A DNA stretch of 64,000 bases, taken from contig NZ_LPXN01000094.1 of NCBI RefSeq assembly GCF_001618175.1, forward strand, positions 1 to 64,000, in the 5' to 3' direction. This DNA comes from Oceanibaculum pacificum (GTDB taxonomy: Bacteria; Pseudomonadota; Alphaproteobacteria; Oceanibaculales; Oceanibaculaceae). Below the pieces are notes generated by a model. That model was not told the DNA's origin. It ran no database searches and saw nothing but the letters and a program-made list of their open reading frames with translations. The position numbers and the translations under genes were made by a program. Shown here one piece after another: positions 34,404 to 44,059 of the stretch (the stretch's first letter is position 1; the number at the start of each line of letters is the position of its first letter).

Positions 34404-35558
34404 ATGTCGAAGAGCATCGCCCTTATCGTCGCCGCCGGTCGCGGCCATCGCCTCGGCGGTACGCTGCCGAAGCAGTATCTGCCGCTGGCCGGCCAGCCGG
34501 TGCTGCGCCGCACCGTGCGCTGTTTTCTGGACCATCCCGCCATTGACAGCGTACGGGTGGTGATTCACCACGACGACGCGCCGCTCTATGCCGAGGCACT
34601 GGACGGCCTGGCCTTGCCCGCCCCGACCCCGGGCGGCGCCACCCGGCAGGACAGCGTGCGGCTGGGGCTGGAAGCGCTGGCCGGGGATGCGCCGGATTTC
34701 GTGCTGATCCAGGATGCGGCCCGCCCGTTCAGCGACGCCGCCACCATTGACCGCGTGCTGGCGGCGCTGGCCGAACATCCCGGTGTCGTTCCCGCCCTCG
34801 CCGTCGCCGATACGCTGAAGCGCGCCATCGATGGCCATATCGAAACCACGGTGCCGCGCGCGGGCCTGTATCGCGCACAGACGCCGCAGGGCTTCCGCTA
34901 TGCCGATATTCTCGCCGCCCACCGCGCCGCCATCGGCCAGGAACTGACTGACGATGCCGCCGTGCTGGAGGCCGCCGGCCGCACGGTGGCGCTGGTCGCC
35001 GGATCGGAGGAGAATTTCAAGATCACCACGCCCGAGGATATGATGCGCGCCGAGATCCTGCTGTCGCTCGCCCGCGAGAGCCGCACCGCCGGCGGCTTCG
35101 ACGTGCACCGCTTCGCCCCAACCGGCGATCACGTCATGCTGTGCGGCGTCGCCGTGCCGCACGACGCCGGGCTCGAAGGCCATTCCGATGCCGATGTCGG
35201 CCTGCATGCCCTGACCGACGCGCTGCTGGGCTGCCTCGGCGCGGGCGATATCGGCCAGCATTTCCCGCCGACCGACCCGCAATGGCGGGGGGCGTCTTCC
35301 GACCGGTTCCTGGCCCATGCGCGCGGCCTGGTCGAGGCGCGGGGCGGGCGGATCGTCCATGTCGATGTGACGCTGATCTGCGAACGCCCGAAAATCGGCC
35401 CCTATCGCGACGCCATGATCGACCGGGTGGCGGGGATATTGGGCCTGGCCGCCGACCGGGTCAGCGTAAAGGCCACCACGACCGAGAAGTTGGGCTTTAC
35501 CGGCCGGCGCGAAGGCATCGCCGCGCAGGCGATGGCCACCATCGACTTGCCGCGATGA
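34404..35558 (+). CDS. ispDF: Bifunctional IspD/IspF of the MEP isoprenoid pathway
   Basis: A 384-residue fusion performing two non-adjacent steps: MEP to CDP-ME (IspD, residues about 1-225) and CDP-ME-2-phosphate to the cyclodiphosphate (IspF, about 228-384). IspD motifs: [26 protein letters not shown] and YRAQTPQGF. IspF motifs: GFDVHRF with metal ligands, [20 protein letters not shown], and [13 protein letters not shown]. The fusion is characteristic of alphaproteobacteria and epsilonproteobacteria. The middle enzyme IspE is not in the window. pgpA follows after 18 bases. Confidence 0.96.
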   Translation: MSKSIALIVAAGRGHRLGGTLPKQYLPLAGQPVLRRTVRCFLDHPAIDSVRVVIHHDDAPLYAEALDGLALPAPTPGGATRQDSVRLGLEALAGDAPDFVLIQDAARPFSDAATIDRVLAALAEHPGVVPALAVADTLKRAIDGHIETTVPRAGLYRAQTPQGFRYADILAAHRAAIGQELTDDAAVLEAAGRTVALVAGSEENFKITTPEDMMRAEILLSLARESRTAGGFDVHRFAPTGDHVMLCGVAVPHDAGLEGHSDADVGLHALTDALLGCLGAGDIGQHFPPTDPQWRGASSDRFLAHARGLVEARGGRIVHVDVTLICERPKIGPYRDAMIDRVAGILGLAADRVSVKATTTEKLGFTGRREGIAAQAMATIDLPR

Positions 35559-35576
35559 CCCCCTGATGAGCCGCTC

Positions 35577-36038
35577 ATGAGCCCCTGGCACCCGGCCTAT
35601 ATTCTGACCACCTGGTTCTGGGTCGGCCGGATTCCCATTGCGCCCGGCACCTGGGGATCGTTGGCCGCCCTGCCCTTTGGCTGGATCATCATGGCGGAAG
35701 GCGGCCCCGCCGGCCTGCTGGTGGCCGCCGCGATCCTGTTTGCCGTCGGCTGCTGGTCCAGCGCGGCCTATGCCAAGGGTATCGGCCGCAAGGATCCGGG
35801 CTCCGCAGTGATCGACGAGGTGGTCGGGCAATGGATGGTGCTGGCGGTGCTGCCGCTGGATGTCTGGGCCTATGGCCTGGGCTTCGCACTGTTCCGGCTG
35901 TTCGATGTCACCAAGCCCTGGCCGGTCTCCGTCGCCGACCGTAAACTGACTGGTGGATTCGGCATCATGGCGGACGATGTCGCCGCCGGGCTTTACGCCA
36001 TGGCGGCGGCCGCCCTTCTCGTTCACTGGTTCTGGTGA
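35577..36038 (+). CDS. pgpA: Phosphatidylglycerophosphatase A
   Basis: A 153-residue membrane phosphatase that converts phosphatidylglycerol phosphate to phosphatidylglycerol. [17 protein letters not shown] is the signature N-terminal motif, [15 protein letters not shown] contains the catalytic acidic residues, and [13 protein letters not shown] with [12 protein letters not shown] follows, all normal for PgpA. Four hydrophobic helices. The downstream pncC start follows within 10 bases. Confidence 0.94.
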   Translation: MSPWHPAYILTTWFWVGRIPIAPGTWGSLAALPFGWIIMAEGGPAGLLVAAAILFAVGCWSSAAYAKGIGRKDPGSAVIDEVVGQWMVLAVLPLDVWAYGLGFALFRLFDVTKPWPVSVADRKLTGGFGIMADDVAAGLYAMAAAALLVHWFW

Positions 36039-36046
36039 GGCTGACG

Positions 36047-36532
36047 ATGATCGACGAGGCTCTGCTCACCCAGGCAAAGGCCCTGCTGGAGCGCTGCAAG
36101 GCGGCGGGCGTGATGGTGGCGACGGCGGAATCCTGCACCGGCGGGCTGATCGCCGCCACGCTGACCGAGATCGCCGGGTCTTCCGCCGTGGTGGATCGTG
36201 GCTTCGTCACCTACTCCAACGAGGGCAAAATCGACATGCTGGGCGTGCCGCCTTTGCTCATCGCCGAGCAGGGCGCGGTCAGCGAGCCGGTCGCCCGCGC
36301 CATGGCCGAAGGGGCCCTTGCCCGCTCCGCCGCGCAGGTGACGGTGGCGGTCACCGGCATTGCCGGCCCTGGCGGGGCAACCCCGACCAAGCCGGTCGGT
36401 CTGGTCCATTTCGCCGTTGCCCGGACGGGTTCCAAGACCGTCGCCCATCACGAAGTCTTTCCCGGTGACCGCAGCGCGGTGCGCCGCGCCACGGTGGAAA
36501 AGGCGCTGGCGATGATCGGCGAGGCGATTTAG
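36047..36532 (+). CDS. pncC: Nicotinamide-nucleotide amidohydrolase (CinA C-terminal family)
   Basis: A 161-residue stand-alone CinA C-terminal domain that deamidates NMN to nicotinic acid mononucleotide, salvaging the NMN released by NAD-dependent DNA ligase. Active-site motif [15 protein letters not shown], then [29 protein letters not shown] and RRATVEKAL. The ATG at 36047 is preferred over a GTG at 36035 because GAGG lies 6 bases before it and the GTG overlaps the pgpA end. The N-terminal CinA domain is missing, as is usual for this family. Confidence 0.93.
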   Translation: MIDEALLTQAKALLERCKAAGVMVATAESCTGGLIAATLTEIAGSSAVVDRGFVTYSNEGKIDMLGVPPLLIAEQGAVSEPVARAMAEGALARSAAQVTVAVTGIAGPGGATPTKPVGLVHFAVARTGSKTVAHHEVFPGDRSAVRRATVEKALAMIGEAI

Positions 36533-36544
36533 CCCCCCCTCCTT

Positions 36545-36623
36545 CGTCATGGTCGGACTTGATCCGACCATCCAGCGAACGGCACCGCCTGCCTGGATCC
36601 TCGGGTCAAGCCCGAGGATAACG
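36545..36623. repeat. Two-hairpin intergenic repeat between convergent genes
   Basis: Starts CGTCATGGTCGG and ends GAGGATAACG. Two strong stems: GGTCGGA/TCCGACC around CTTGA (about 36551-36569), and ATCCTCGGG/CCCGAGGAT around TCAAG (36597-36619). This CGTCATGG...CTTGA...GGATCCTCGGGTCAAGCCCGAGGATGACG architecture is a known dispersed repeat type of alphaproteobacteria. Here it separates convergent pncC and the Coq10-like gene and may serve both as an end of transcription. Confidence 0.75.
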
Positions 36624-36648
36624 ATAGAAAGAATCCTGAGCGCCTAAA

Positions 36649-37140
36649 TCAATCGGCTGAGGGGTTTGTCCCCGCCGCAGCACCGCCATACAGCGCATGC
36701 GCCCGAGTCTCGAAGGCACCCACCATGCGGCGGACAGCCTCGTTGAACAGCACCGAGATCAGCTTCTGCAGCAGGACGGAGCGGAATTCGAAATCGACAT
36801 AAAAGTCGATCATGCAGCCTTCCGTGCCAGGCGGGCTGCCGGCCGGTGGCTCGTGCGGCAGGAAAATCCAATGGTTGTTCAGGTATTTGAACGGACCCTC
36901 GGTATAGGTCACGTCGATCCGCATCTTCTCCCGGTCCAGTTCGACCCGGGAGGTGAAACGCTCGCGCACCATCTTGAAGCCGATGATCAGGTCGGCGACC
37001 AGCAGCCCCGGCTCGCGCTTGCGGATGCGCGCGCCCAGGCACCAGGGCAGGAACTCCGGGTACTTCTCCACATCGGCGACGAGATCGAACAGCTTTTCCG
37101 GCGCGTAGGGCAATACGCGCTGCTCGGCATGTGTCGGCAT
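36649..37140 (-). CDS. START-domain protein of the RatA/Coq10 family
   Basis: A 163-residue SRPBCC/START domain protein. It starts [33 protein letters not shown], and IGFKMVRERFTSRVEL, GPFKYLNNHWIF and IDFYVDFEFRSVLLQKLI follow the Coq10/RatA consensus. Relatives bind coenzyme Q and assist its delivery; the name RatA toxin applies to the E. coli member only and should not be assumed. Its ATG overlaps the lipA stop by one base, so it is coupled to lipA. Confidence 0.9.
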   Translation of the reverse strand: MPTHAEQRVLPYAPEKLFDLVADVEKYPEFLPWCLGARIRKREPGLLVADLIIGFKMVRERFTSRVELDREKMRIDVTYTEGPFKYLNNHWIFLPHEPPAGSPPGTEGCMIDFYVDFEFRSVLLQKLISVLFNEAVRRMVGAFETRAHALYGGAAAGTNPSAD

Positions 37141-38135
37141 TACTCCGCTGCCGGAGCCGAGACGGCTGCACCGCTGACGGTGGGCGCGATGCCCAGCTTC
37201 GCTTCGCGCGCCGCGCGCATCTTCGCGAAATCCGCGTCGGCGTGATAGGAGGAGCGGGTTAGCGGCGAGGAAGCCACCATCAGGAAGCCCTTGTTGTAGG
37301 CCTTCTTCTGGAAGCTGGAGAACTCGTCCGGCGTCACGAAGCGCTCGATGGCGGCGTGCTTCGGCGTCGGCTGGAGATACTGGCCGATGGTCATGAAATC
37401 GACGTCGGCGCTGCGCAGATCGTCCATCACCTGCGCCACCTCCTCATTGCTCTCGCCCAGGCCGACCATGATGCCGGACTTGGTGAAGATCGACGGGTCC
37501 AGCTCCTTCACCCGGTCGAGCAGCCGCAGCGAATGGAAATAGCGCGCGCCCGGCCGCACCGTCGGGTAAAGCCGCGGCACGGTCTCCAGATTATGGTTGA
37601 ACACGTCCGGCCGGGCCTCGACCACGACTTCCAGAGCGCCTTCCTTGCGCAGGAAATCCGGCGTCAGTATCTCGATCGTGGTGTTCGGCGCTTCCTCGCG
37701 CAGCCGGCGGATGACGCGGGCGAAATGCGCCGCCCCGCCATCCGGCAGGTCGTCGCGGTCGACCGAGGTGATGACGATATGCTCAAGTCCCAGCTTGCCC
37801 GCCGCCTCGGCCACATGGTCCGGCTCGTGCGGGTCCAGCTTGTCCGGCATGCCGGTGGCGACGTTGCAGAAGGCGCAGGCGCGGGTGCACACACTGCCCA
37901 GGATCATCACCGTGGCGTGCTTCTGCTTCCAGCATTCGCCGATGTTCGGGCAGGCGGCTTCCTCGCACACCGTGTTCAGGTTGAGCGAGCGCATCAGCTG
38001 CCGGGTCTCGTTATATTCCTTCGAGACCGGGGCCTTCACGCGCAGCCAGTCCGGCTTGCGGCGCTGCACGGGATTGTCCGGACGGTGCGCTTTTTCCGGA
38101 TGGCGAACCACCGGCTTCACCTCCACGGAACTCAT
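37140..38135 (-). CDS. lipA: Lipoyl synthase
   Basis: A 331-residue radical-SAM enzyme inserting two sulfurs into the octanoyl chain on lipoyl domains. The auxiliary cluster cysteines are in [12 protein letters not shown], the radical-SAM cluster in [10 protein letters not shown], and the C-terminal RSSYHAD supplies the conserved serine ligand. It lies 30 bases downstream of lpdA, next to the pyruvate dehydrogenase genes whose E2 and E1-beta lipoyl domains are its substrates. lipB is not in the window. Confidence 0.97.
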   Translation of the reverse strand: MSSVEVKPVVRHPEKAHRPDNPVQRRKPDWLRVKAPVSKEYNETRQLMRSLNLNTVCEEAACPNIGECWKQKHATVMILGSVCTRACAFCNVATGMPDKLDPHEPDHVAEAAGKLGLEHIVITSVDRDDLPDGGAAHFARVIRRLREEAPNTTIEILTPDFLRKEGALEVVVEARPDVFNHNLETVPRLYPTVRPGARYFHSLRLLDRVKELDPSIFTKSGIMVGLGESNEEVAQVMDDLRSADVDFMTIGQYLQPTPKHAAIERFVTPDEFSSFQKKAYNKGFLMVASSPLTRSSYHADADFAKMRAAREAKLGIAPTVSGAAVSAPAAE

Positions 38136-38165
38136 GAGGCTATATCCTTATTTCGGTATCAGACC

Positions 38166-39581
38166 CTAGAAGTGGATAACCCGGCCGTAAGCGTCAAGCA
38201 CGGATTCGTGCATCATCTCGGAGAGTGTGGGATGCGGGAAGACGGTGTGCATCAGCTCCGCCTCCGTGCTCTCCAGCGTGCGGGCGATGGTATAGCCCTG
38301 GATCAGCTCGGTCACTTCCGCGCCGATCATGTGCGCGCCCAGCAGCTCGCCTGTCTTGGCGTCGAACACGGTCTTCACCAAGCCCTCCGGCTCGCCCAGC
38401 GCGATGGCCTTGCCGTTACCCATGAAGGGGAAGCGGCCGATTTTCACCTCGTATCCCGCCTCCTTCGCCTTCTTCTCGGTCATGCCGACGGAAGCGACCT
38501 GCGGGCGGCAATAGGTGCAGCCGGGAATATTTTTGGTGTCCAGCGGGTGGACATCCTTCAGCCCGGCGATCTTCTCGACGCAGATGACGCCCTCATGGCT
38601 GGCCTTGTGCGCCAGCCATGGCGCACCGGTCAGATCGCCGATGGCATAGATTCCCGGCTCACCGGTGGCGCTGTAGGGGTCGGTGACGATATGCGTCTTC
38701 TCGACCTTCACCTTGGTGCCTTCCAGGCCGAGATTCTCGACATTGCCGACGATGCCGACGGCCAGGATCACCCGGTCCACGGTCAGCTCGCTGGCCTTGC
38801 CGCCGGCCTCGATGGTCGCGGTGACGTTGTTCTGGCCTTTCTTCAGCGCCTTCACCCCGGCCGAGGTGACGATCTTCATGCCCTGCTTTTCCAGCGCCTT
38901 GCGGGCGAAGGCGGAGATTTCCTCATCCTCCACCGGCAGGATGCGGTCCATCACTTCGACGACCGTGACATCGGCGCCCATATCCTTGTAGAAGCTGGCG
39001 AATTCGATGCCGATGGCGCCCGAGCCGACGACCAGAAGCGATTTCGGCATGGTTTCCGGCACCATCGCTTCCTTGTAGGTCCAGACCAGCTTGCCGTCCG
39101 GCTCCAGCCCCGGCAGGGCGCGCGCGCGCGCGCCGGTGGCCAGGATGACGTTCTTCGCGGTCAGATCGGCGGCCTTCTTGCCGTCCTTGCCAGTCACAGC
39201 GATCTTGCGCTGCCCGCCGGCGGTGCCGTCCAGCTTGGCCGTGCCGTCGAACACGGTCACCTTGTTCTTCTTCAGCAGATGCTTCACGCCGCCGGAAAGC
39301 TGGGAGGCCACCTTGCGCGAACGCTCCACCACCTTCTTCACATCGAAGCTGATATCCTTGGCGGAAAAGCCGTAATCGCCCAGATGGTCGAGCATGTGCT
39401 TGACCTCCGACGAGCGCAGCAGCGCCTTGGTCGGGATGCAGCCCCAGTTCAGGCAGATGCCGCCCAGATGCTCGCGCTCGACCAGCGCCGTCTTCATGCC
39501 GAGCTGCGAGGCGCGGATGGCGGCAACGTAGCCGCCCGGCCCGCCGCCGACGACGATGAGGTCGAAAGAAGTATCGGCCAT
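38166..39581 (-). CDS. lpdA: Dihydrolipoamide dehydrogenase (E3)
   Basis: A 471-residue flavoprotein re-oxidising dihydrolipoamide and reducing NAD+. FAD motif VVGGGPGGYVAAI, redox disulfide GGICLNWGCIPTKALL, NAD-binding VVGSGAIGIEFASF, and the C-terminal HPTLSEMMHE catalytic dyad. The ATG at 39581 is chosen because GGGGAG lies 9 bases ahead; an in-frame GTG two codons earlier is too close to that site. It is in the same operon as pdhABC, so it probably serves pyruvate dehydrogenase. Confidence 0.96.
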   Translation of the reverse strand: MADTSFDLIVVGGGPGGYVAAIRASQLGMKTALVEREHLGGICLNWGCIPTKALLRSSEVKHMLDHLGDYGFSAKDISFDVKKVVERSRKVASQLSGGVKHLLKKNKVTVFDGTAKLDGTAGGQRKIAVTGKDGKKAADLTAKNVILATGARARALPGLEPDGKLVWTYKEAMVPETMPKSLLVVGSGAIGIEFASFYKDMGADVTVVEVMDRILPVEDEEISAFARKALEKQGMKIVTSAGVKALKKGQNNVTATIEAGGKASELTVDRVILAVGIVGNVENLGLEGTKVKVEKTHIVTDPYSATGEPGIYAIGDLTGAPWLAHKASHEGVICVEKIAGLKDVHPLDTKNIPGCTYCRPQVASVGMTEKKAKEAGYEVKIGRFPFMGNGKAIALGEPEGLVKTVFDAKTGELLGAHMIGAEVTELIQGYTIARTLESTEAELMHTVFPHPTLSEMMHESVLDAYGRVIHF

Positions 39582-39605
39582 GATCACAAACTCCCCGGCT
39601 CGCGC

Positions 39606-39968
39606 CTAAAGCTTCTGCAGCACCTCGACGGTGCGCTCATTACGGATATTGCCCGTGTTCAAGGTGGTGTCCGGCTCGATCAGCATGACGCTGACCTCCT
39701 CGGTCAGGGCAATCGGCAGATGCTCGACCTGCCGTGGAACGATGATGAATTCGCCCGGCTCCAGATCGACGTCGCGATCCCGGAACCGCATGCGCAGACG
39801 CCCCTCGATCACGAAGAACATCTCGTCCTCGGTCTCGTGATGGTGCCAGACGAACTCGCCTCGCAGCTTCACCAGCTTGATGGCGGCGTCGTTCACCTGG
39901 CCCACCAGGCGGGGGCTCCAGGGCTCGGCGAAGCGCGACAGCTTGTCGGCCAGATTCACCTTCTCCAT
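39606..39968 (-). CDS. Cupin-domain protein inside the pdh operon
   Basis: A 120-residue single-cupin protein. Motif 1 is FVWHHHETEDEMFFVIEG with the metal-binding histidines and glutamate, and motif 2 is LEPGEFIIVPRQVEHLP with a third histidine. It resembles the small mannose-6-phosphate-isomerase-type cupins of unknown substrate. It lies between pdhC and lpdA with short spacers (20 and 24 bases), so it is co-expressed with the complex; a regulatory or metabolite-binding role is inference. Confidence 0.88.
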   Translation of the reverse strand: MEKVNLADKLSRFAEPWSPRLVGQVNDAAIKLVKLRGEFVWHHHETEDEMFFVIEGRLRMRFRDRDVDLEPGEFIIVPRQVEHLPIALTEEVSVMLIEPDTTLNTGNIRNERTVEVLQKL

Positions 39969-39988
39969 GGCAGCCCCCTTCCCGCTGC

Positions 39989-41317
39989 CTAGAGCAGCAT
40001 CGTCATCGGATCTTCGATCAGCTTCTTGAAGGCGGCCAGAAATTCCGCCCCGATGGCGCCGTCGACCACGCGGTGATCGACCGACAGAGTGCAGCTCATC
40101 ACCGTGGCGATGGCCAGCGCGCCATTCTTCACCACCGGCCGCTGCTCGCCCGCACCGACCGCCAGAATGGCGCCCTGCGGCGGGTTGATGACGGCGGCGA
40201 AATCCTTGATGCCGAACATGCCGAGGTTGGAGATCGAGAAGGTGCCGCCCTGGAACTCCTCCGGCTTCAGCTTGCGCTCGCGCGCCCGCTTCGCCAGATC
40301 CTTCATCTCGGCGGAAATCTCGACCAGCCCCTTGGAGCCGGCATCGCGGATCACCGGGGTGATCAGCCCCTCGTCGATGGCGACGGCGACCGAGATGTCG
40401 ACCTGGTCATAGATGCGGATGGCGCTCTCGGTCCAGGTGGCGTTGGCCGCCGGCACCTTCTTCAGCGCCAGCGCCGTCGCCCGGATGACGAGATCGTTCA
40501 CCGACAGCTTGTAGCCGCTGTCGCCGGCCTTCTCGTTCAGCTCCTTGCGGACCGCCAGCAACTTGTCGATCTCGCAATCGATGGTCAGGTAGAAATGCGG
40601 CGCGGTCAGCTTCGATTCGGTCAGGCGCTTGGCGATGACCTTGCGCATGGAGCTGTTCGGCACCTCGGTATAGGAGGGCAGGCCCGGCACGTCCGGGTTG
40701 CTCTGCGGCAGCGCGGCGGCAGCGGCCGGAGCGGCGGCCTGCGGCGCACCGGCGGCGGCGGCCGGAGCCTTCGCCCCGCCCTTGGACAAAGCCGCCTCGA
40801 TATCGGCCTTCACGATGCGGCCGTTCGGGCCGGAACCGGTCACCGCGGCAAGGTCCAGCCCGGCCTGCTCCGCCATGCGGCGGGCCAGCGGGCTGACGAA
40901 CAGACGCTCTCCCTTATCGGCGGCGGCAGGCTGAGTGGCCGGCTTCGCCTCGGCCTTGGGGGCCTCCTGCTTCGGCTGTTCCTTCGGGGCCTCGGCCTTC
41001 GGCTCCTCCTTGGGGGTCTCCGGCTTCGGAGCCGGCTTGGACTCGCCGCCTTGCTCGATGGCGGAGGCGTCCTCGCCCTCCTCCAGCAGGTAGCCGATCA
41101 CTTCGTTGACCTTTACGCCCTCGGTGCCGTCAGGCACGACGATCTTACCGAGAATGCCCTCATCGGCCGATTCGACCTCCATGGTGGCCTTGTCGGTCTC
41201 GATTTCCGCGATGACGTCGCCGGAGGAGACCTGGTCGCCCTCCTTCTTCAGCCATTTGGCGAGCGTCCCTTCGGTCATGGTCGGCGACAGCGCCGGCATC
41301 AGAACCTTGATCGGCAT
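39989..41317 (-). CDS. pdhC: Pyruvate dehydrogenase E2, dihydrolipoamide acetyltransferase
   Basis: A 442-residue E2 core protein. Lipoyl domain at residues 1-80 with Lys43 in [11 protein letters not shown], a Pro/Ala/Lys-rich flexible linker, a peripheral-subunit-binding domain (VSPLARRMAEQAGLDLAAV ... NGRIVKADIE), and the acyltransferase domain ending with the catalytic SVDHRVVDGA. It hands acetyl groups from E1 to CoA. The single lipoyl domain is matched by another on the E1-beta subunit. Confidence 0.96.
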   Translation of the reverse strand: MPIKVLMPALSPTMTEGTLAKWLKKEGDQVSSGDVIAEIETDKATMEVESADEGILGKIVVPDGTEGVKVNEVIGYLLEEGEDASAIEQGGESKPAPKPETPKEEPKAEAPKEQPKQEAPKAEAKPATQPAAADKGERLFVSPLARRMAEQAGLDLAAVTGSGPNGRIVKADIEAALSKGGAKAPAAAAGAPQAAAPAAAAALPQSNPDVPGLPSYTEVPNSSMRKVIAKRLTESKLTAPHFYLTIDCEIDKLLAVRKELNEKAGDSGYKLSVNDLVIRATALALKKVPAANATWTESAIRIYDQVDISVAVAIDEGLITPVIRDAGSKGLVEISAEMKDLAKRARERKLKPEEFQGGTFSISNLGMFGIKDFAAVINPPQGAILAVGAGEQRPVVKNGALAIATVMSCTLSVDHRVVDGAIGAEFLAAFKKLIEDPMTMLL

Positions 41318-41342
41318 GGTGGTGTTTCCCCTCTAGCGGCGC

Positions 41343-42725
41343 TTAGCGATAGCAGACGGCCTTCGCCGCCTCCACGATGTGATCCGACTGCGGCAGCGCC
41401 ATCTTCTCCAAATTCGCGGCGTAGGGAAGCGGCACGTCGATGCCCGCGACCCGCTTCACCGGCGCATCGAGATAATCGAAGCATTCTTCCATCATCAATG
41501 CAGCCAGTTCGGAGCCGATGCCGGCGAAGGGCCAGCCCTCCTCGCAGGTGACGAGGCGGTTGGTCTTCTTGACCGACTCGATGATGGTGGCGGTATCCAG
41601 CGGGCGAATGGTGCGCAGATCGATCACCTCGGCGTCGATGCCTTGCTCGGCCAGCGCCTCGGCGGCCTGCAGCGCGCGGCCGACCATGATGGAGAAGGCC
41701 ACGATGGTCACGTCAGCGCCGGCGCGCACCACCTTCGCTTTGCCGATAGGAACGGTGAACTCCTCGGATTCCGGCACCTCGAAGCTCTGGCCGTAGAGCA
41801 GCTCGTTCTCCAGGAAGATAACGGGATTGTCGTCGCGGATGGCGGATTTCAACAGGCCCTTGGCATCGGCCGCCGACCAGGGCGAGACGACTTTCAGGCC
41901 CGGGCAGTGCGCGTACCAGCTGGCATAGCACTGGCTATGCTGGGCGGCGACGCGGCTGGCAGCCCCGTTCGGGCCGCGGAATACGATGGGGCAGCCCATC
42001 TGGCCGCCGGACATATACAGCGTCTTGGCGGCGGAATTGATGATCTGGTCGATTGCCTGCATGGCGAAGTTGAAGGTCATGAACTCGACCACCGGCCGCA
42101 GCTTCTTGAACGCAGCGCCCGTCGCCAGGCCGGCGAAGCCCTGCTCGGTGATCGGCGTATCGATCACGCGCTTCGGGCCGAACTCGTCCAGCAGACCCTG
42201 GCTGACCTTGTAGGCGCCCTGATACTGGGCGACTTCCTCGCCCATCAGGAACACCTTCTTGTCCAGCCGCATCTCCTCCGCCATGGCGTCGCGCAGCGCC
42301 TCGCGGACGGTCTGGGTCTTGGTGCTGGCGAAGTAGCGATCCTCGTCGGTCGCCGGCACGGCGGCCTTGGGCTGGGCCGGTGCGGCGGGCGCCTTGGCCT
42401 CGGCCTTCGGCGCCTCCTGCTTCGGCTCTTCCTGCTTCTCTGGCTTGGGGGCCGGGGCGGCCTTCGCGTCGTCAGCCGATTCGCCCTCTTCCAGCAGCAT
42501 GGCGATAGGCGTGTTGACCGCCACGCCCTCGGTGCCGGCCTCGACCAGGATCTTGCCCAGCGTGCCTTCGTCGACCGCCTCGACCTCCATGGTCGCCTTA
42601 TCGGTCTCGATCTCAGCCAGCACGTCGCCGGCCTTGACCGCGTCACCTTCCTTTTTCAGCCAGTTCGCCAGCTTGCCTTCCGTCATGGTCGGCGACAGCG
42701 CCGGCATCAGAATTTCGATGGGCAT
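41343..42725 (-). CDS. pdhB: Pyruvate dehydrogenase E1 beta with N-terminal lipoyl domain
   Basis: A 460-residue fusion. Residues 1-80 are a complete lipoyl domain (Lys43 in [11 protein letters not shown]) nearly identical to that of PdhC; a charged Ala/Pro/Glu linker follows; from about residue 130 the transketolase-like E1-beta domain begins ([13 protein letters not shown]), with [33 protein letters not shown] and [12 protein letters not shown]. This extra lipoyl domain on E1-beta is a known alphaproteobacterial feature. Together with E1-alpha it decarboxylates pyruvate on thiamine diphosphate. Confidence 0.96.
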   Translation of the reverse strand: MPIEILMPALSPTMTEGKLANWLKKEGDAVKAGDVLAEIETDKATMEVEAVDEGTLGKILVEAGTEGVAVNTPIAMLLEEGESADDAKAAPAPKPEKQEEPKQEAPKAEAKAPAAPAQPKAAVPATDEDRYFASTKTQTVREALRDAMAEEMRLDKKVFLMGEEVAQYQGAYKVSQGLLDEFGPKRVIDTPITEQGFAGLATGAAFKKLRPVVEFMTFNFAMQAIDQIINSAAKTLYMSGGQMGCPIVFRGPNGAASRVAAQHSQCYASWYAHCPGLKVVSPWSAADAKGLLKSAIRDDNPVIFLENELLYGQSFEVPESEEFTVPIGKAKVVRAGADVTIVAFSIMVGRALQAAEALAEQGIDAEVIDLRTIRPLDTATIIESVKKTNRLVTCEEGWPFAGIGSELAALMMEECFDYLDAPVKRVAGIDVPLPYAANLEKMALPQSDHIVEAAKAVCYR

Positions 42726-42794
42726 CAGGACCCCCTCACCAGTTTCCCGGCAGCGCGCCTCGCGCCGGCCGGATGTTGTTTTCCAGAATTACGC

Positions 42795-43850
42795 TCAGGC
42801 CTCGACCAGCACGTCGGTCCACAGCTCGGACGGATCCGGCTCCGGGCTGGTCTGAGCGAAATCGGCGGCGTCGGTGACGATGTCCTTCACCTCGCGGTCG
42901 ATGACCTTCAAGTCATCCTCGGACACGCCCGAATCGAGTAGCATCTTGCGTACATTATCGATGGGATCGCGTTCCTGGCGCATCTTGTTGACCTCCTCCT
43001 TGGTCCGGTACTTGGCCGGATCGGACATGGAGTGGCCGCGATAGCGGTAGGTCTTCATTTCCAGAATATAGGGGCCCTTGCCGGCACGGGCATGGGCCAC
43101 GGCCTTCTCGCCGGCTTCCTTGACGGTCAGCACATTCATGCCGTCCACCACCTCGCCGGGAATGCCGTAGGCATGGCCGCGATGCGCCAGATCCGGCCCG
43201 GCGGCGGCGCGCTGCACCGAGGTGCCCATGCCGTACTGGTTGTTCTCGATGATGTAGATGACCGGCAGCTTCCACAGCGCGGCCATGTTGAAGCTCTCAT
43301 AGACCTGACCCTGGTTGACCGCGCCATCGCCCAGATAGGTCAGGCACACCCGGTCGGTATCGTCATACTGGTTGGCGAAGGCGATGCCGGTGCCGATGGG
43401 CACCTGCGCGCCGACGATGCCGTGGCCGCCATAGAAATTCTTCTCGCGGCTGAACATGTGCATCGAGCCGCCCTTGCCGCGCGAATAGCCGCCGCTGCGG
43501 CCGGTCAACTCGGCCATCACGCCGCGCGATTCCATGCCGGTCGCCAGCATGTGGCCATGGTCGCGATAGGAGGTGACGACCGAATCGCCTTCCTCAAGCG
43601 CCGCCTGCATGCCCACCACCACGGCCTCCTGGCCGATGTAGAGGTGGCAGAAGCCGCCGATCAGCCCCATGCCGTAAAGCTGACCGGCCTTCTCCTCGAA
43701 ACGGCGGATCAGCAGCATCTCGCGATAATAGAGCTTCAGCTCCTCCGGGGACGCCGCAACGGAAGCCGTGGGCTTCTTCGCCGCAGGACGTCCGGTGCGT
43801 TTGGCGGCGCCGCCGGACGCTGCCTTGCTGGTGGTGCTCGCCTTCGCCAT
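42795..43850 (-). CDS. pdhA: Pyruvate dehydrogenase E1 alpha
   Basis: A 351-residue subunit. The thiamine-diphosphate motif runs from GDGAVNQGQVYESFNMA to ENNQYGMGTS, GGKGGSMHMF-type binding appears as SRGKGGSMHMF, and the phosphorylation-loop region RYRGHSMSDPAKYR is conserved as in mitochondrial E1-alpha. An N-terminal Lys/Ala/Thr-rich extension of about 35 residues is disordered. The ATG at 43850 begins that extension; a longer frame exists but is unconserved. It is the first gene of pdhA-pdhB-pdhC-cupin-lpdA-lipA, preceded by a 226-base regulatory gap. Confidence 0.96.
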   Translation of the reverse strand: MAKASTTSKAASGGAAKRTGRPAAKKPTASVAASPEELKLYYREMLLIRRFEEKAGQLYGMGLIGGFCHLYIGQEAVVVGMQAALEEGDSVVTSYRDHGHMLATGMESRGVMAELTGRSGGYSRGKGGSMHMFSREKNFYGGHGIVGAQVPIGTGIAFANQYDDTDRVCLTYLGDGAVNQGQVYESFNMAALWKLPVIYIIENNQYGMGTSVQRAAAGPDLAHRGHAYGIPGEVVDGMNVLTVKEAGEKAVAHARAGKGPYILEMKTYRYRGHSMSDPAKYRTKEEVNKMRQERDPIDNVRKMLLDSGVSEDDLKVIDREVKDIVTDAADFAQTSPEPDPSELWTDVLVEA

Positions 43851-44001
43851 GACGTTTCCCCTCGATCTTTCCGGGCAATGCCCCGAGCGGTTGCCGAGCG
43901 GCCATACACATGTCGGCAGGCCGCAGAATGGATAGGGATCGGCCGCGGCGCTCAACGAATAATTACCGCAGGACCCGGCTCTCCCTGCTGCAACAAGTAA
44001 T

Positions 44002-44028
44002 GGAAACAACCGCCCCAATCAAGGGCGG
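44002..44028 (-). terminator. Probable terminator after the FtsB/DivIC-like gene
   Basis: On the minus strand CCGCCC (44028-44023) pairs with GGGCGG (44015-44010) around a 7-base loop, followed by TTGTTTCC. Stem is short but GC-only with a T-rich tail, so it may separate the upstream gene from pdhA. Confidence 0.5.
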
Positions 44029-44059
44029 CTAAGAAATTGTAAAATAAGGAAATTTACTG

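Noticed and set aside
36649-37140. RatA toxin of a toxin-antitoxin module
   Set aside because: The family name covers Coq10-like START proteins; there is no RatB-type partner and the gene is coupled to lipA.
37356-39992. 878-residue open frame on the plus strand
   Set aside because: It is the shadow of lipA, lpdA and the cupin, rich in His, Arg and Gln without any domain; long antisense frames are expected in GC-rich DNA.
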